Positions 23,101-38,100 of a stretch of 64,000 nucleotides of DNA are shown piece after piece (position 1 is the stretch's first letter; each line of letters starts with the position of its first letter). Location: contig OY754470.1 of NCBI GenBank assembly GCA_963575645.1, forward strand, positions 44,361,201-44,425,200, given 5' to 3'. The notes under the pieces are model-generated. The model was given only the letters and a program-made list of their open reading frames with translations. It did not search any database and had not been told where the DNA came from. Source of the stretch: Xanthostigma xanthostigma. Lineage: Eukaryota; Arthropoda; Insecta; Raphidioptera; Raphidiidae. The position numbers and the translations under genes are program-made.

Positions 23101-26100
23101 TCGCCTCAGACATTATGGCGCGCATATCACACTTTCGGCCTTTGTGGCGTAACATACTATTACCATTCCAACCCACAAGTGGGGAATGGTACTAGTTTAG
23201 GTCAAAACTCACTTTTCAAAAAATTTACAATATCTTTCCGTTTTGAGGTCCCCCGATCCAAAAAACATATTTTTGGAAAAACTCTGTGCGTCTGTCAGTC
23301 TGTGAACACGATACAGGTCAAACGGATGAGCGGATTGAAACCAAATTTTGGGAGGATGTTTGCTATGAAAATTTGAAGAGCCCTATTGTTTCTGGGGAAA
23401 ATCGGCGTATGCGCCGAAGAGATATATGCTATAACGGTGTTTTTTATATAATTATGGTATACTTTTCATAACGGCTTATTATTCTATTTATTTTTTCAAG
23501 AAACTCTTTTAAATTTTTTTTTTCTAAACTTTATAGTTTCGAAAATATTTTTTAAATAAAAAAAAAATCAGCCGCTCTTGTTTTATGGATCTGTCAGAAA
23601 TAAACTAGTTAGGCATGCTTTGATTAATTTTTACATGACGGGAAACATGTTATGTAGGTTACCAACAAATATTGAATACTAGCCACTACCCGCGTCACCT
23701 CACGCGATATCAGAAATTTTATTTTCTTTATTATAATCAAATGTCAACATTTTTGATGTTGGAATGGTCCCGTCACTCAATTGGCTGGAATTTTTTTTAC
23801 CTATTTTATTTCAAACAAGTTTAGTTATGAATCGACCTATACATTTGTAATATCCGACCCAATTAACTTCATTGCTTTTAGTATTATATTGAAGACTCTT
23901 TGCGCCCCATCATGAATGGAAGGAGTTAAATTACAGCAAACAAATCTATGTAATGGTCTGTCTTCATTTCTTTTTCGCGTCGCGTATAATTTCCTGTCAT
24001 AAAAAAGTTTTCGATAATCTTCGCATCCCGGTGAACACTTAATGTCGGTTGAGTTTGCACTTTGTGTTTTAATGAAGTACGGCTCAACTGTTGAACGGAC
24101 GCTTTACAGCTTAACCGAAAACTGATAAATCATTCTTAACTTCGTTTTAACGAGTCAATAGCTCGGACGTGTGAATTGCCGACATAAACTCACTGTACAC
24201 ACTGAATGTTTATTTAAAAGAACTTTGGCTAATGTATTGTAACAAAACTGTTCTAGTTCGTGATGGAAATTATTTATTTACAATAATAAACGTTTAACAA
24301 AGTCGTTAAACACACAAACGAAAGTACTTCTTTAACGTAACAGAAACAAAACAACAAATTCGGGCTAATAAAATAAAAGAATAATTAACGAAGAATACAA
24401 ATTCACGAAAACACATACAACTTTTACAAGAAGTCATTTATGTTCAACCAGATTTATGTAACTTCAGTCAATAGTTTATTAACCACACTGTACTATCATT
24501 TATTTACACAGTTCATTTATTTATTTAACTCAGCAGTTACCTCAGCACTGTTCACTGACTGATTGTTAATTTATGTCGATTCTTCACTCCATGAAACACA
24601 ATGTATCACTGTCGTATGATGACTGTCCTCGTATAGTGAGCTATCTCGTGGTTTATATAGGCGCTGGATCGTTCTTTCCTTTGTTGCTTTCATTGTTGTC
24701 TGGAATTTGGCAACAAAGCCCTTTTTACCTACGCATAATTTTAGAACAACAATCAAGTTGATTGTTCTCCCACAACAATATGTGTCTCTTTGTTAGATTG
24801 CCTAGCTGTTTGTCGTCTCACAAAATTCTTTGTTGTCTCAACGGGGAGATTGTAACAGTATTACATAGTTGAACACTTTCTTTGATTTTCAAAGTGTTTG
24901 ACGTCTTAGAATGAAGCGACTTTAACAAAAGTACCCATAGCTGTTTTAGTATTCGAAGTATATATAATCAAACACTCTTTTAACAACACAGTAAATTCAC
25001 GTTGTGAGAGTCACAAATTCTTAAGCGCTTTATAACTGCGTAAAAAAACTATGCATTTAAAAGCACTTACTGAATCTATGTCGGAGTACGTACATAGCGA
25101 AATTTATAACACTATTACTTAATCGTAATTATTCATTCGGAATAAAATTAAACATACATTTCTATTGAAATGTGTTGTGATGCAGACGAACACGTACTTA
25201 TTAAAACTAGTAATATTGATTTTTAAATATTGTAAGCGCTTCATTACTGCGCTAAAAGTAAAGCTATTTAGAGACATAAATATCGAATTTATATCAAATT
25301 ACACACACACATGTGACACTCGCATTAAACAAACGCATTTTAACAGGATTTAATACTTACTAGAAATTTAATATCCACGAATTTCAAGCGCTTCATTTCT
25401 GCGCAAAAAAAGACTATACATATAAAAAGCGCTTAAAGAATTTGTATTAAACTATGCGCTTTGTTAGTAGATCGAGTGCCTGGGTATTCTTTTACTGAAA
25501 TCAAAATGAGTTACGGAGAAAATTTTAGCTTTATCAAATTTTCGAGACCTGAAAAGTAGGCACTAATGTATTAATGTTGAATAAATATTTTTTGGATAAT
25601 AAAACTGCTAAAAATAATATATTGTGCGACTAGTGAGAGAAGGAGAAGATTATGATCGTGAGAGAGTTCAAACTAAGCATTAATTTTATACTAACTTGTA
25701 ATAATTTTGTAAATAATATTCGTGTTTTATTTAAAAAAAAGTGGCTTATTAAAAATTAAAAAAATTATCCGAGACTTCAACTATCCGATGTATAAATCCA
25801 GTCTTTCCAGAAAAAAACTTCAAATGCCTCTAAACCCGAATAATATAAAAAAAAGAAGTTTTCGATCTACGACATATTAAACTGTCTTCTATTAGAAATT
25901 CGAAAATAGGAAATATGAGTAATTTAAATATTATGATCACAAATTGCGGTAACACGCGAGTGGAATATTCTCCTTCGATCAATGGTCGCACATAATACTT
26001 TATTCAACTAGCACGAGTAATATGTAATCGGGGCCCTGATAAAAGAGATACAAATAATAAATCACTTCATTGATTGTCGTACCCACCGCCCTCGATGCAC

Positions 26101-29100
26101 ACAAGATGGCCCTGACTTTCGCTGAATTGCGATGCTGTTTTCATATATACAAATCGCTACCGCGTGTCTATTGGTCCAGAAACTATGCAGTAATAATTCA
26201 TTACCGTACAGTTTCGGCTCGCTACGGCGTTCCTCTTGGTTCAGAAACTATGCAGTAATATACATTATCGTACAGTTTCGGCTCATTATTAGCACTCTAC
26301 GCGTCAACATGAAGTAATTTATTATTTCTCCCTAGTTTAGCAGGGCCCCGAAATTATATATTACTCACGCGTGTTGAATAAATATTATTAAACTTGATAC
26401 TGCAGTATAATTTTTCTGTATTACACGTGGGAAGCGCTAATGCTAGAAGTAGCATTTATAAACGCGCATAAAGCATTTTTTTTTTGTGCAAATATTTCTT
26501 ATCTGTAAAATTTGCACGTAAGATTGACACGTCAGTTTATCTTCATAACATAACATGAATTTAAAAAGCGGCGGGTTTTGAATTTTAACCGGTTTAAGTC
26601 AGCAACATTGTTGATAGAAGAACAGGCAACTCTATTGGTATTTGTCTAACGTTCGCTTTAATGTAATTCTGTCGGCATATTTCACGTTTGTTGCACTGTA
26701 GGTAGAGCATGGATTCGTAAATAAAGTTTTTTTTTTCGTCGTAAAGTTGGCAGGCTTAACGCTTCGTCTCCGTGACTCGTATTCTGTGTACACCGAGAAC
26801 TCGGTATGGCTTCGTTCACATCTAAGCTCAGTCATAAACAAATTTTATACAAGCTGTACATAAAAACAACTTTATATAAAATAGAAAAATTAAAAAAAAA
26901 AATTGGTTGTCTGTAAAGTCGGTTTACGGAGGATAGTTTTACAAGATAACGTATTCCGTAATACATAACCTAAATTCTACATATAATAATTATAATAATT
27001 CGAATCTATGATATTGCATCTTTCGCTTCAAATTTAGGTTAATTTTATGTATTAAAATACTCACCACCTATAGTAATAATAATTGTTTTTTTTAACTTTC
27101 TTTCTTTCGTATTTATTTTAAGTCTCAAAGATTACATGTCATAATATTTTGAAAACAATTGTTTGACTGTTTATATAAAATTCCAAAACCTACTTACAAT
27201 ATTTAAGTATTCATACGTCAAAAAATTGATTTTTATAATGATAAAATTTGTATGAAAACGATTTTTTCGAGAGATGAGACCTAGCTAAAACGATTTTTTG
27301 CCCCCCAAAATCCCTTTTCAGTAAATTTCATCCAAATCGTTAGGGCCGTTTTCGAGAAAAGCAGGCACAGGGTCAGGCGGAACGTTAGGAACGTTACACT
27401 TTTTCGTGCATGCAGCCGGTGTTTCATCAATTTATAAGATTGGTGATTCATCAATTTATAAGACGTTATCACGTCAAAAATGAACCTCCTTCAAAAAAAA
27501 TTGGTTGTCTGTAAAGTCGGTTTACGGACGATAGTTTTACGTGATAACGTCATAAAGAAACATTGATGAACTCTCTGACGTCACGCGAGAAGAGAGAGAA
27601 ATGCGTACAAGCCGACGCTTGGGCCGATCGTGCCTCTCTATCGCTTATATCGCGCTCTCGCTTGCACGCTCAGGCTCAGGCGGAACGTGACACTTTTTCG
27701 TGCGTGCAGCCGGTGTTTCATCAATTTATAAGACGTTATCACGTCAAAAAGTCAATTCAAATTTGCTTTTAATTCACCAAGCATATTATCAGATAAAAAA
27801 TTTAGTTAAAGAATAAATATACTCCTTGCTCTTTTTGTTGAATATTTTGTCGGTCACCCAAAAATACGACCGAAGGCGTTAATGTAAACGACAATAATAA
27901 TGTTTTATTCTAATTCAATTGCATACAAAACTTCTACTAACATGAATGTTTTTACACTATACACTTCACAAAAGGTTAATAAACAAATCATAAATAAATT
28001 CACAAGAGAAAACTGTAGATATAATACTCCACGTTTATAGGTTAGGTATTATATAATCTATGTGGCATTGTGGCGGCCATTATTATTTTATCAAGCGAAT
28101 AAATTTACTTTTCAAAATTTTACAATAATTTTTCGGTTTGAGGTCCCTCGAATCAAAAACAAATATTTTTGAAAAAACGATACAGGTCAACCAGATGGGT
28201 GAATTGAAACCAAACTTTAGGAGGATGTTTGATATGCATGTAGTAGATGTACATTCAATGAATTACAGAGATCGAGTGTCTTTATTAAATTTTAAAATAA
28301 TCTTATTACACAGTATTACATAAACGATAATAATACAATGTCAGTTACATAACACAATATACTACATCTCCCTGCAATACATAAATCAAAAATAAATTTA
28401 TATTCTATGAAATGATTTTTTTTTTTTTTTTTAAATAAATTATATATAATTCAATCTATCAGGAAGTCGTATTTGTCTTCCATATTTTGTAACAATGATT
28501 TCATCATCCGAGTCACTGGTATCACTATTACCATGATTTGACATTGTGGGTGTAAGACTATCTTCTTCAGCAATCGTTTCATCATTTGTTACGATTGTTG
28601 ATGTCGAACTGTCAACTTCAGTGTTATCACTTTTAATAGAATCTAATTCAGAATCATAGTCATCCTCGCTTTCATAATAATAATTACAAGAATTAAAATT
28701 ATTGGTAGTTTGAGAATTTTCAATACTTTTCAAATGAAATCTGTTACGTCTAAGAAGAACATTATTTTTATTTTTAATTAAATAGGAACGTGGTGAATGT
28801 ATTTTTACCACTTTTCCGTCTTCCCATTTTTTGTTATCAAAATTGAAATATTTTATTTTATCATTTTCTTTTAAGTCACTTAAAGGTTTTGAATGTCGAT
28901 TATAATAATAAGTTTGCAGATTTTGGTTTTTTATTAGATTTTCCTTTATAATTTTATCCGTTATTGTTTTTGGCTTTAACAATGATTTTGAAATAGGAAC
29001 AATGCCTCTCAACATTCTACTGTTAAGTAATTGCGAGGGCGAACCAATATTTTGAACTGATGTGTTACGGAATTCTAGCATGCATAAATATGGATCTCTT

Positions 29101-32100
29101 TTATCTTCCAGAGCTTTCTGCAATATTTTTTTAACTGTTTGAATGTGTCTCTCAACCATTCCGTTAGAGCGAGGATATCGCGGACTCGAAGTAACATGTT
29201 TAAAATTCCATTCTTTAGCGAAATTTGCGAAAAGCTCTGAAGAAAATTGTGGACCATTATCCGAGACAACTTGTTCCGGTATACCTTGACGCGAAAAAAT
29301 GCTTTTTAAATGAGTAATAATTGAACTACTAGTTGTACTAGACAATAAAGCGAGCTCTACAAACTTAGAAAAATAATCTACCAGTATTATGTAATTCTTA
29401 TTATTTAGTGTGAATAAATCTACGCCAACTTTCATCCAAGGGTATTCCGGTATAGGATGTGACATAAGGGGCTCTTTTGCATTTGAATTAGAATATTTTA
29501 TACAAACTGAACAATTTTTAATTAATGTTTCTATTTCATTGTTCATATTGGGCCAATAAACTAGCTCTCTAGCCTTAGTTTTAGTCTTTTCAATACCCAT
29601 GTGATTATAATGAAGGTTATTTAATGTTTCAGATCTAAATTTTTTCGGAATTACTAACCGTTGTAATCTATAAACTATACCGTCTTTTTCAGAAAGTTCG
29701 TTTTGTATGTTCCAATAGGGTAATATTATTTTTGGTATTTTTGTTTTATTTTCAGGCCAGCCGTGGTGAATATGATTAATCAATACTTTTATTTCATCAT
29801 CTAAAAACGATTCGTTAGAAATTTCTTTTAATCTTGTATCAGTTACGGGTAATATTTTAGAAACTAAACAAATTTGTGCCTCTATCTCGTTTTCGCTTAA
29901 AAAGTCATCATTATAATTATGTATAGGGGCTCTAGATAACGTATCGGCAATAATCATGTCTTTCCCAGGCTTATGGATTAAGTTTATTTTAAATGGTTGC
30001 AATTTAATTAGCATTCGCTGTAAACGAGGTGGAGTATCAACTAATGCTTTTTTAAAGATAGCTATTAAAGGCTTATGATCAGATTCAACTGTTATGTCTT
30101 TAGCAAATACATACTGATAAAATTTGTAGCAACCAAAAACAATCGCGTACAATTCTTTTTCGATCTGGCTCCAATTCTTTTGGGTGTCAGTAAACGCTTT
30201 AGAAGCATAAGCTACCGGGGACTCGTTCTGAAGGAGACAAGCCCCGACGCCATTTTGACTTGCATCTACTGTTACAGTAACGGGTTTATTAACGTCGTAG
30301 AATTTTAAAATAGTTTTCTTAGCAATATTATCTTTTAATTCATCAAAACTTTTTTGATAACAGTCATTCCATTGCCATAAAACATCTTGTTTTAACAACG
30401 AACGTAACTGCGCCGTCTTTTCAGAAAGATTAGGAATGAATTTTCCAACAAAATTTACCATTCCAAGAAAACGAGATAGTGACTTTTTATCTGTTGGTAT
30501 AGGCATTTTAACAATAGCATCTACTTTATCATCGTCCGGTAAGAGACCTTTTTCAGTTATATAATGCCCTAGGTATTTCAGTTTTGTAATGCCAAAGTGG
30601 CACTTGTCTTTATTAAATTTTAAATTTATTTTCTTGGATCTTTCAAATAATTTCTTTAATCTGTTATTATGCTCTTCAAATGTCGAGCCGTAAACAATTA
30701 TATCATCTATATAAGTTTCAATTCCATCAAGACCTTCAAAATATTCTCTAATTCGTTTATGAAAAACTTCGGGAGCGGAACTAATTCCATAAGGCAACCT
30801 TAAAAATTTATATCTCCCGTATGGAGAATTAAAAGTACAAAGATCTGAGCTTTGTTTATTTAATTTTATTTGCCAAAAGGCACTACTTACATCAAGAGTC
30901 GAAAAAAATTTCGCGTTAGCTAATTTACTTGTAATTTCATCTATTGTGGGAATCTGAAAATGCTCGCGTTTTATTACTTTATTCAGATCTCGCGGATCAA
31001 TACATAGCCTTAATTGATTATTAGATTTTCTGACAATTACTAAAGAATTAACGTAGTCGGTTGGACCTTGAACTCTCTCAATAATTTGATTTTTCTCTAA
31101 TCGATCTAATTCACTCTTCAATTGAGGTTGCAAAGCTATTGGAACTTTTCTCGGTGGGTGGACAATTGGACTAGCATTTTCTTTTAATATAATTTTATAT
31201 TCGTCAGGCAAACACCCTATACCTTCAAAAAGATCCGGATAGTTATGCAACCAATAATCTTTATCAATGACATTAATTCTTTTAACAAATTCAAATTTTT
31301 CACAGGCATTTAAACCTAAAATGGGCTTAACATTTTTTGAATTTACAACATAAAAATCCAAATCATAACTGCAATTCAAATATTTGCAATTTAAAATACA
31401 TTTACCTAGTGTAGGTATTAAATCATTCGTATATGTGACCAATTTAGTCTCGTTAGGCTTTATTTTTTTACTATCATAATTAAGCAACTTTAGATCATTT
31501 TTTGAAATTAAATTGGCTTGAGAGCCTGTATCAAGTTTAAAATCTAATTGTACATTATTAATTAATATTTTAGCATTCCAATCATTTGAATTATTATTCG
31601 TATTATTAGTACCTATACTGCCTATAAATACAGAATCTACATTTTCGTCATTTGCTTCATTTTCGACTGAATTAACATTGGCTGTTTTGCAACATTTTGC
31701 AAAATGTCCTAATTTATTACATTTTAAACACTGCTTTTTAAATGCCGGACATTTGTTACGCTTGTGAGTATAACCGCATCTATTACATAAATTTTCACCA
31801 GAGCTAGTCTCTTCCATTTTCTTTCTGATACGGTTTACCTGATTTTCGTCTTGGTTTGACGTCCCTTGACCGCTGATATGTGCCAACTGAACACGAGATT
31901 GTTCTGCTGCTCTGCAGACGTTGATGGCTCTATCCAGTGTCAGGTCCTGTGTTCGCAGAAGTCTTTCTTTAATAGCAGCGTCTGATATGCCGCATACCAA
32001 ACGATCTCTGATGAGGCTCTCTTGAATTGTCCCGAATCCACAATCTTTTGCTTTATGCTTCAGTTTGGTGACGTATTGATCAATGCTTTCTTCTGGTTCT

Positions 32101-35100
32101 TGTGAGCACGTAAAAAATTTGTACCTTTCGTAAGTTTCGTTCTTCTTCGGGAGGAAGTGATTATCAAATTTTTCAATTAGAATTTTATAATCGGTTTTGT
32201 TTTCGCTTTCTCCGAATGAAAATGTCTCGTAAATTTCGAGTGCTTGATCACCTATAGCTGACAACAACAATGCGCCTTTCACGTTTTCTGATTTTGAGTC
32301 ATATTCTATCGCAGCCAAATAAATATCAAATTTCTTCTTGAATTTGATCCACTTTTCATAAGGATCTCCATTTGGATCCAACTGTGGGACATTTATTATT
32401 TGTGACATTTTTTTTTTTAATTACGAACAATTCCGCAGCGCCATGTAGTAGATGTACATTCAATGAATTACAGAGATCGAGTGTCTTTATTAAATTTTAA
32501 AATAATCTTATTACACAGTATTACATAAACGATAATAATACAATGTCAGTTACATAACACAATATACTACAATGCAAACATTGGTTTTGGGAAAAATCGG
32601 CGCATGCACGGTACATACTTTTATTTCATTATTCTATTTGTTTCTCTAAAAAGGTTTTGTAAAAAAAAAAATTTGCCTGCAAATAATTTCACAGGCTGTT
32701 TTGATAATAGGCTAAATTCAACCACATTTTGATTATCCTTGTATATATATCAAAAACCAATTTAACTTTAAAACTGATAGTTATAGTCCTCTAAAAAACT
32801 ACTAAAATCGGACTAAAAATAAAATGACGCATAAAACAATAAAAAATTTACGGTGAACATTTTTTTTTTGGATCTGAGTGTATAAAAATCGATATCAATC
32901 TGATTTGTTTCTTGACTTCTAATTTATAAATAAAAAAACTTTTAATTTCTTTCCATCCCTTTGAACTTTGTAAGTCTTTTTTGTTCTGTAAAGTATACAG
33001 CTCTTTTTTTGAGTATATCCAAGTTGGTATGATTAAATTTTCAATATCGTGCCGAGAAATAAATTCAATTTCTATATTTAAAGTAATATTTCTCTTCGGC
33101 GTTGGTATATTGTATTTTCTTAAGCTGTGTATTTTGCTTGATTGAAGAAATACAGCCTGAAGAAGAAAAATATTCTGTTCAAGTTTTTGTGTTAATATTT
33201 TTATTTAATACTAGCGGTCCGTCCAGGTTTCACCCGGGTGCGATAAGTGTAATTAATTCTAGAAAATGTATTTCGTTTGCAGCCCATAGCGTCCGAACTC
33301 ATAGCTTTGAGCAAATTCTACCAGATTTGCTTGTGAACTAATAGCTTTGGGCGAATTCTAACAGAAGTCGCTACTTGGTACTAAAACATTTTTTTTGTTT
33401 GCTTCTGAACTAATAGCTTTAAGCAAATTCTACCAGATTTGCTTGTGAACTAATAGCTTTGGGCGAATTCTAACAGAAATCGCTACTTGGTACCAAAACA
33501 TTTTTTTTTTGTTTGCTTCTGAACTAATAGCTTTGAGTCAATTCTAGCAGATGTCGTTACGCGTTACTAAAACAGTTCATTTTTTCAGAAAATACCGTAG
33601 TTTTGTGCAAACTATTTAATAAAAACTATCCTATAGCTTAAGTTGCACCGAGTAAGACACATTTACAAAATTCCATTAAAATCGGTTCAGTGGTTTCGAA
33701 GAATTGTGAGACGGGAATTTTATATAAGTATATAGATTTGTCTATTGCTGTCAGTTAGCACAATTTACAGAATGGCTCCTACTTTACACACAATATTTTT
33801 ATTCTTTTTTAGTATCCCTGTTCACTGGTAGAGCTGATCAAAGACGTGATAAAAGTAATAAACATAATTTTCAATTTATTATAGAAAATAATAATAAATT
33901 AATGAATTTAATTGGTACTAGGTCCAAACGTCCTAGTAATTGGGTTTCTTTTTCAAATACTTTAAAATTAAGGTGACTGTTCATCATCTGTTCAATATGG
34001 CCCCACTTCCATATGGCTAAGCCAAATATTTATAGATTGGTCTTTACCCGCGACTTCGTTTGCGTGGAATCAGTGTATAAAATTGATTAAAAAATACAAA
34101 AATTCAAGCAACCCTCCAATTTAAATAATATTTTTTTGCAAAAACACAGATTTTGTGGATTCGATATATGTGAGCAAGCCACATACATCTGGCCGTGCGA
34201 AAAACACGGTTATTGTCAAATCACATTTGTTGACAAGCCTTTCTGCAACCCAGCATTGAAGATGTATAATTTTTAATGACCTTCGGTTGACATTTGCATT
34301 GTAACTGCATTTTGCAAGCTTGCAGGATGCAACACGAGCATACATGGGTAACTGAAGGGGAATGCCCCGCTTGCGGCGCCACTGTCGGATGTACATTTGT
34401 TTGATTAGAAATGTGAAGTCAGGATATTCACGACCTGCGTACGTGTCTTGTTAATTCTTACGTGACTATAATAAAATATCTGGCCACTCAGTTCAACCTC
34501 AATTCGTAACAGCGCTTCATTGTCGCTGGACGCAAGTCAACCTAAGTTTGCACATTGAACGTGACCAATTTTGCATTCAGATTAACAGTTGCAACGGACA
34601 CTTATTCAACACCAAGTGGAATAGTCGACAAGGTCACATGCCGAATAGCTAAATATTCGGCTAATGTTAGTAAACTTGCCCAAAACGTTTCCTTTGTTAC
34701 GGAGCGTATTTTAAGCATATGCTTTTATTTCTGTACTGTCTATATACAATTCTGCCCATCATTGCTAATTATACTGCCCAGATAACAAAGTTCTTCCACT
34801 TCTTTAACAGGTATATCTTTTATTAGCAGCTGTTGTCGACTCACCTTACCGACTTTCATAGCGACTGTCTTATCTATATTGATACGAAGACTTGCGACTT
34901 CTGCCTGTTCCCAGGAGATCTATTTTTGCTTGCATATCCGCTCATTATTTGCCAAATGACAGACATCATCTGCATAGTCTAGGTCTTCCAGTCTTCTAGT
35001 TAATATCCACCTAATTCATCTTGGTGTACTAATAACCTTTTCCATTATATAATTAATTACCAACGTAAATAGCATTGGCGAAAGTATGCAGCCTTGTTTT

Positions 35101-38100
35101 ACTCCAGAATTGATGCCAAAATGTTCTGATAATTTCCCTTTACGAGCTACTCTGTATCGTGCATCTCTATACAATTCCATAATAAGGTTTCGAAGTTTGA
35201 CTGGTATATTTAACTCTTTCAGTACCTTCCACACGAACTCCCGCTTTAAACTGCCGAACGCTTTTTCAAAATCTATAAATACTAATACAAGTGAGGATCC
35301 ATACTCCACGGTTTGCTCCACAATAATCCTAAGTGTGTTGATATGGTCTACTCAAGATCTACCTCTTTGGAAGCCTGCCTGTTCATTCCTTGTCGAAAGT
35401 GTCATATTATTTTTTAGGCGGTTTTAAATTATAGATGTTAATATTTTGCTAGGAATTGATTGTAAACAATTAAAGTTACTTGTAATTAAAAAATAAACAA
35501 CCATTATATGTATATTCTTAAAGAATTTTGCAAAAAGGTCATTTGCATTTAAAATCTGGATTATTAAAAAAAGATCGTTCATTTTTGCAAAAACGCCATT
35601 CGCATTTAAAATTCGGGTTAAAAAAAGGTCATTCATTTTTGTGCAAGTCTTTCCTCAGACAAACGATTTGTGTCCCTCTGTCCCGTACTGTGTTACGACA
35701 AAAATGGTCACCCTATGCTAGACGGATTTTCAACCCTAGGTATAATATCAAGTCAATGTTGCAAACTTACAGTTGTGGCAAGAACGCGTCGTTTTAAACC
35801 GAACTTTTCCACACGTCCACTGAAAACTAGACTTGCATTATGTAATATGTAGTTGATATGGATTATGTACCTACATTATAGTAGTGTGAGTACAGAGATA
35901 TACAAGATGAAACATAAGAATACGGACAGAATGAGCCGTTTTCCTGAAGTAATAAAAAATCCTACGGTAGAGACAAACGTTTCCCAATTGAACGTTGCAC
36001 ATATTTATCCAAGTGTGTAGACTGTAAGCCTTCATGGCGTTGTATTCTTGGTTTCCGGGCTTGTAAGTCGCAGTCCATTAGCATTTGTACCGGATGCTCC
36101 GTCTACAGCTGCGGTAGATCGAAAAGGTGAAAGCCTAAATCTAAGAAAAATTAGGACATCAGCAATGAGTCATACAAAACTACTTAGCAGACTGACCGAG
36201 CAGAAAACACTACCACGCTGAGCATAAAAGAAGATGAGGATATCAACCGCCAAGAAAGGCATTTCGTCCGCTGCCATACTGCCTTTGATAATGTCTACCG
36301 CACTTGTAGACAAAAAAAATGACCTAAGTCTAAGTAAAACCAGGACACTAGCACTGACGCATTGGAAACCACCAAGCGGAACGACTGACCATAGTAGAAC
36401 GAGCTACGACCCAGCAGAAAGCACGCTTAGCATAAAAGATGGAAGAATATTAATGATGGGAATAATCGAGACATTATTAATCGAATGATTGCCACAATCG
36501 AAATATTTTACTAATTTAATAGTTTGCGCATTAGACGACAACACCAATTCAAAATAATTGAATTATTGCTCTCTTTCCGCTACTGCAGGAAACCAAGTGA
36601 GATAGATACTACTAAATTAGTATTATTATCTATCTCACAAGTCACAACACACGTTAGTAGTATCTAGCTCGCTCGGTTCCCTGCAGCACAACTTTTGTGT
36701 AGTGTAGGTGCTAGCTGTTGATCGGCTACTCTGTTCTCTCTCGATTATTAGTAGTGTTTCGTAGTGTTCCGTTCCGACACATGCATTCATTCGATTAATT
36801 TTAGTAGTAATTCGATTCGGTAGTTAAGTTTTTAGTAAAATGATTCACAATAGAATGAATTACTAATTGTATAGTATAATCGAGATATGTTAATAATCGA
36901 ATACAATATGTCGATTTATTCCCATCACTACAGAATATCAGTCGTCGAGTCGCCATACCGCATTTGATGTCTTCCGCAGTTGTAGACGAAATACCAATTG
37001 GACCACGGCTCACAAGACCGGAAACCAAGAAGCTTTGGATTGTACATATTTTCCAAGAACGAAAACGGACGTCTGTCTGTGTGTATTATGTACGTTTATC
37101 ATTTGTACCTGTACGGCCGCGTATTATGACTGAAGGATAATGCTGAAACTGATATCTGTGTGAAATACCACATGTTAGCGGTCACGTCATGCTCCATCAC
37201 GTTTTCATATTAGTATCAGTCGCTATATCATCTGCTGCCAGAATATAGCACATATGGTCAACATTATTATTAGTGTTGGGCATAATCGATATATTTCAAT
37301 AATCGAATGAATCAAAATAATCGGTTTTTATAATTATTCGAATTATCGATTATGAATGATGCGCAAACTTGGCAATTATTAATTTCGCTTTATTTACTTT
37401 TACAGTATGAGCGAATGATCATTCAAAATATCGATTATGAATTATATTCTAACTTTGCAATTTCGATTTGTTAATATTACTTAACACAATGTGACAATAA
37501 TAATAATGGAATCTCTGGTATGATCGAATAGAAATAGAAATATATTTGTTATGCCCTAGATGGATACATCGTCAATTTACATAATGAGTTAAGCATTAAA
37601 ATTGAAATTTAAAAAATCCTTAATGTCAGAAAAACAATTTTTTAGAAATTTGATTTAAGTTTGAACTTAAATTCTTTACCACACTGAATTTCAGTTAAGC
37701 TATTTGGTAGTTTATTAAATAAAACACTGCCAGCAAAGACTTCCCATCTCAGTGCAGAAACGAATGATATATCGATATATCACATTAATATCGACAGTGG
37801 ACATAGCAATAGTACTGTGTCAGGATTTAATATTCATTTCATATTTCATAATCGATTCAAACGAATTCAAACGAATCACAGCCATCAGAACAGGTCTGAT
37901 CTAAATATCTCTCTAAAGACTAATAATAAGGATATATCTAGAGTTCAATATACTAAGTTTTTAGGTTTGCATATTGATGCAAACCTAAATTGGAAGTTTC
38001 ATTGTGAAACTTTGACTGGTAGATTGAATTCTATATATTATCTGTTTAGGAATCTGAGAGATATCTTGGATCAGCAACAATTGATTTGCCTGTATTATGC

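Larger units (their letters stand above)
28239..32571 (-). mobile_element. Complete Ty3/Gypsy (Mag-like) LTR retrotransposon
   Basis: 4333 bp. Two identical 128-bp LTRs (28239-28366, 32444-32571) with TG..CA ends, the same 5-bp TSD ATGCA (28234-28238, 32572-32576), one intact gag-pol frame, a purine-rich tract GCAGGGAGA next to the 3' LTR (28367-28375 on the plus strand) and a putative primer-binding site TGGCGCTGCGGAA directly inside the 5' LTR (32431-32443). It is inserted into repeat R3. There is no envelope-like frame. Confidence 0.97.

Noticed and set aside
24640-24860. Possible solo LTR or promoter (TATATAGGCGCTGG)
   Set aside because: No TG..CA boundaries, TSD or second copy could be found in the window.
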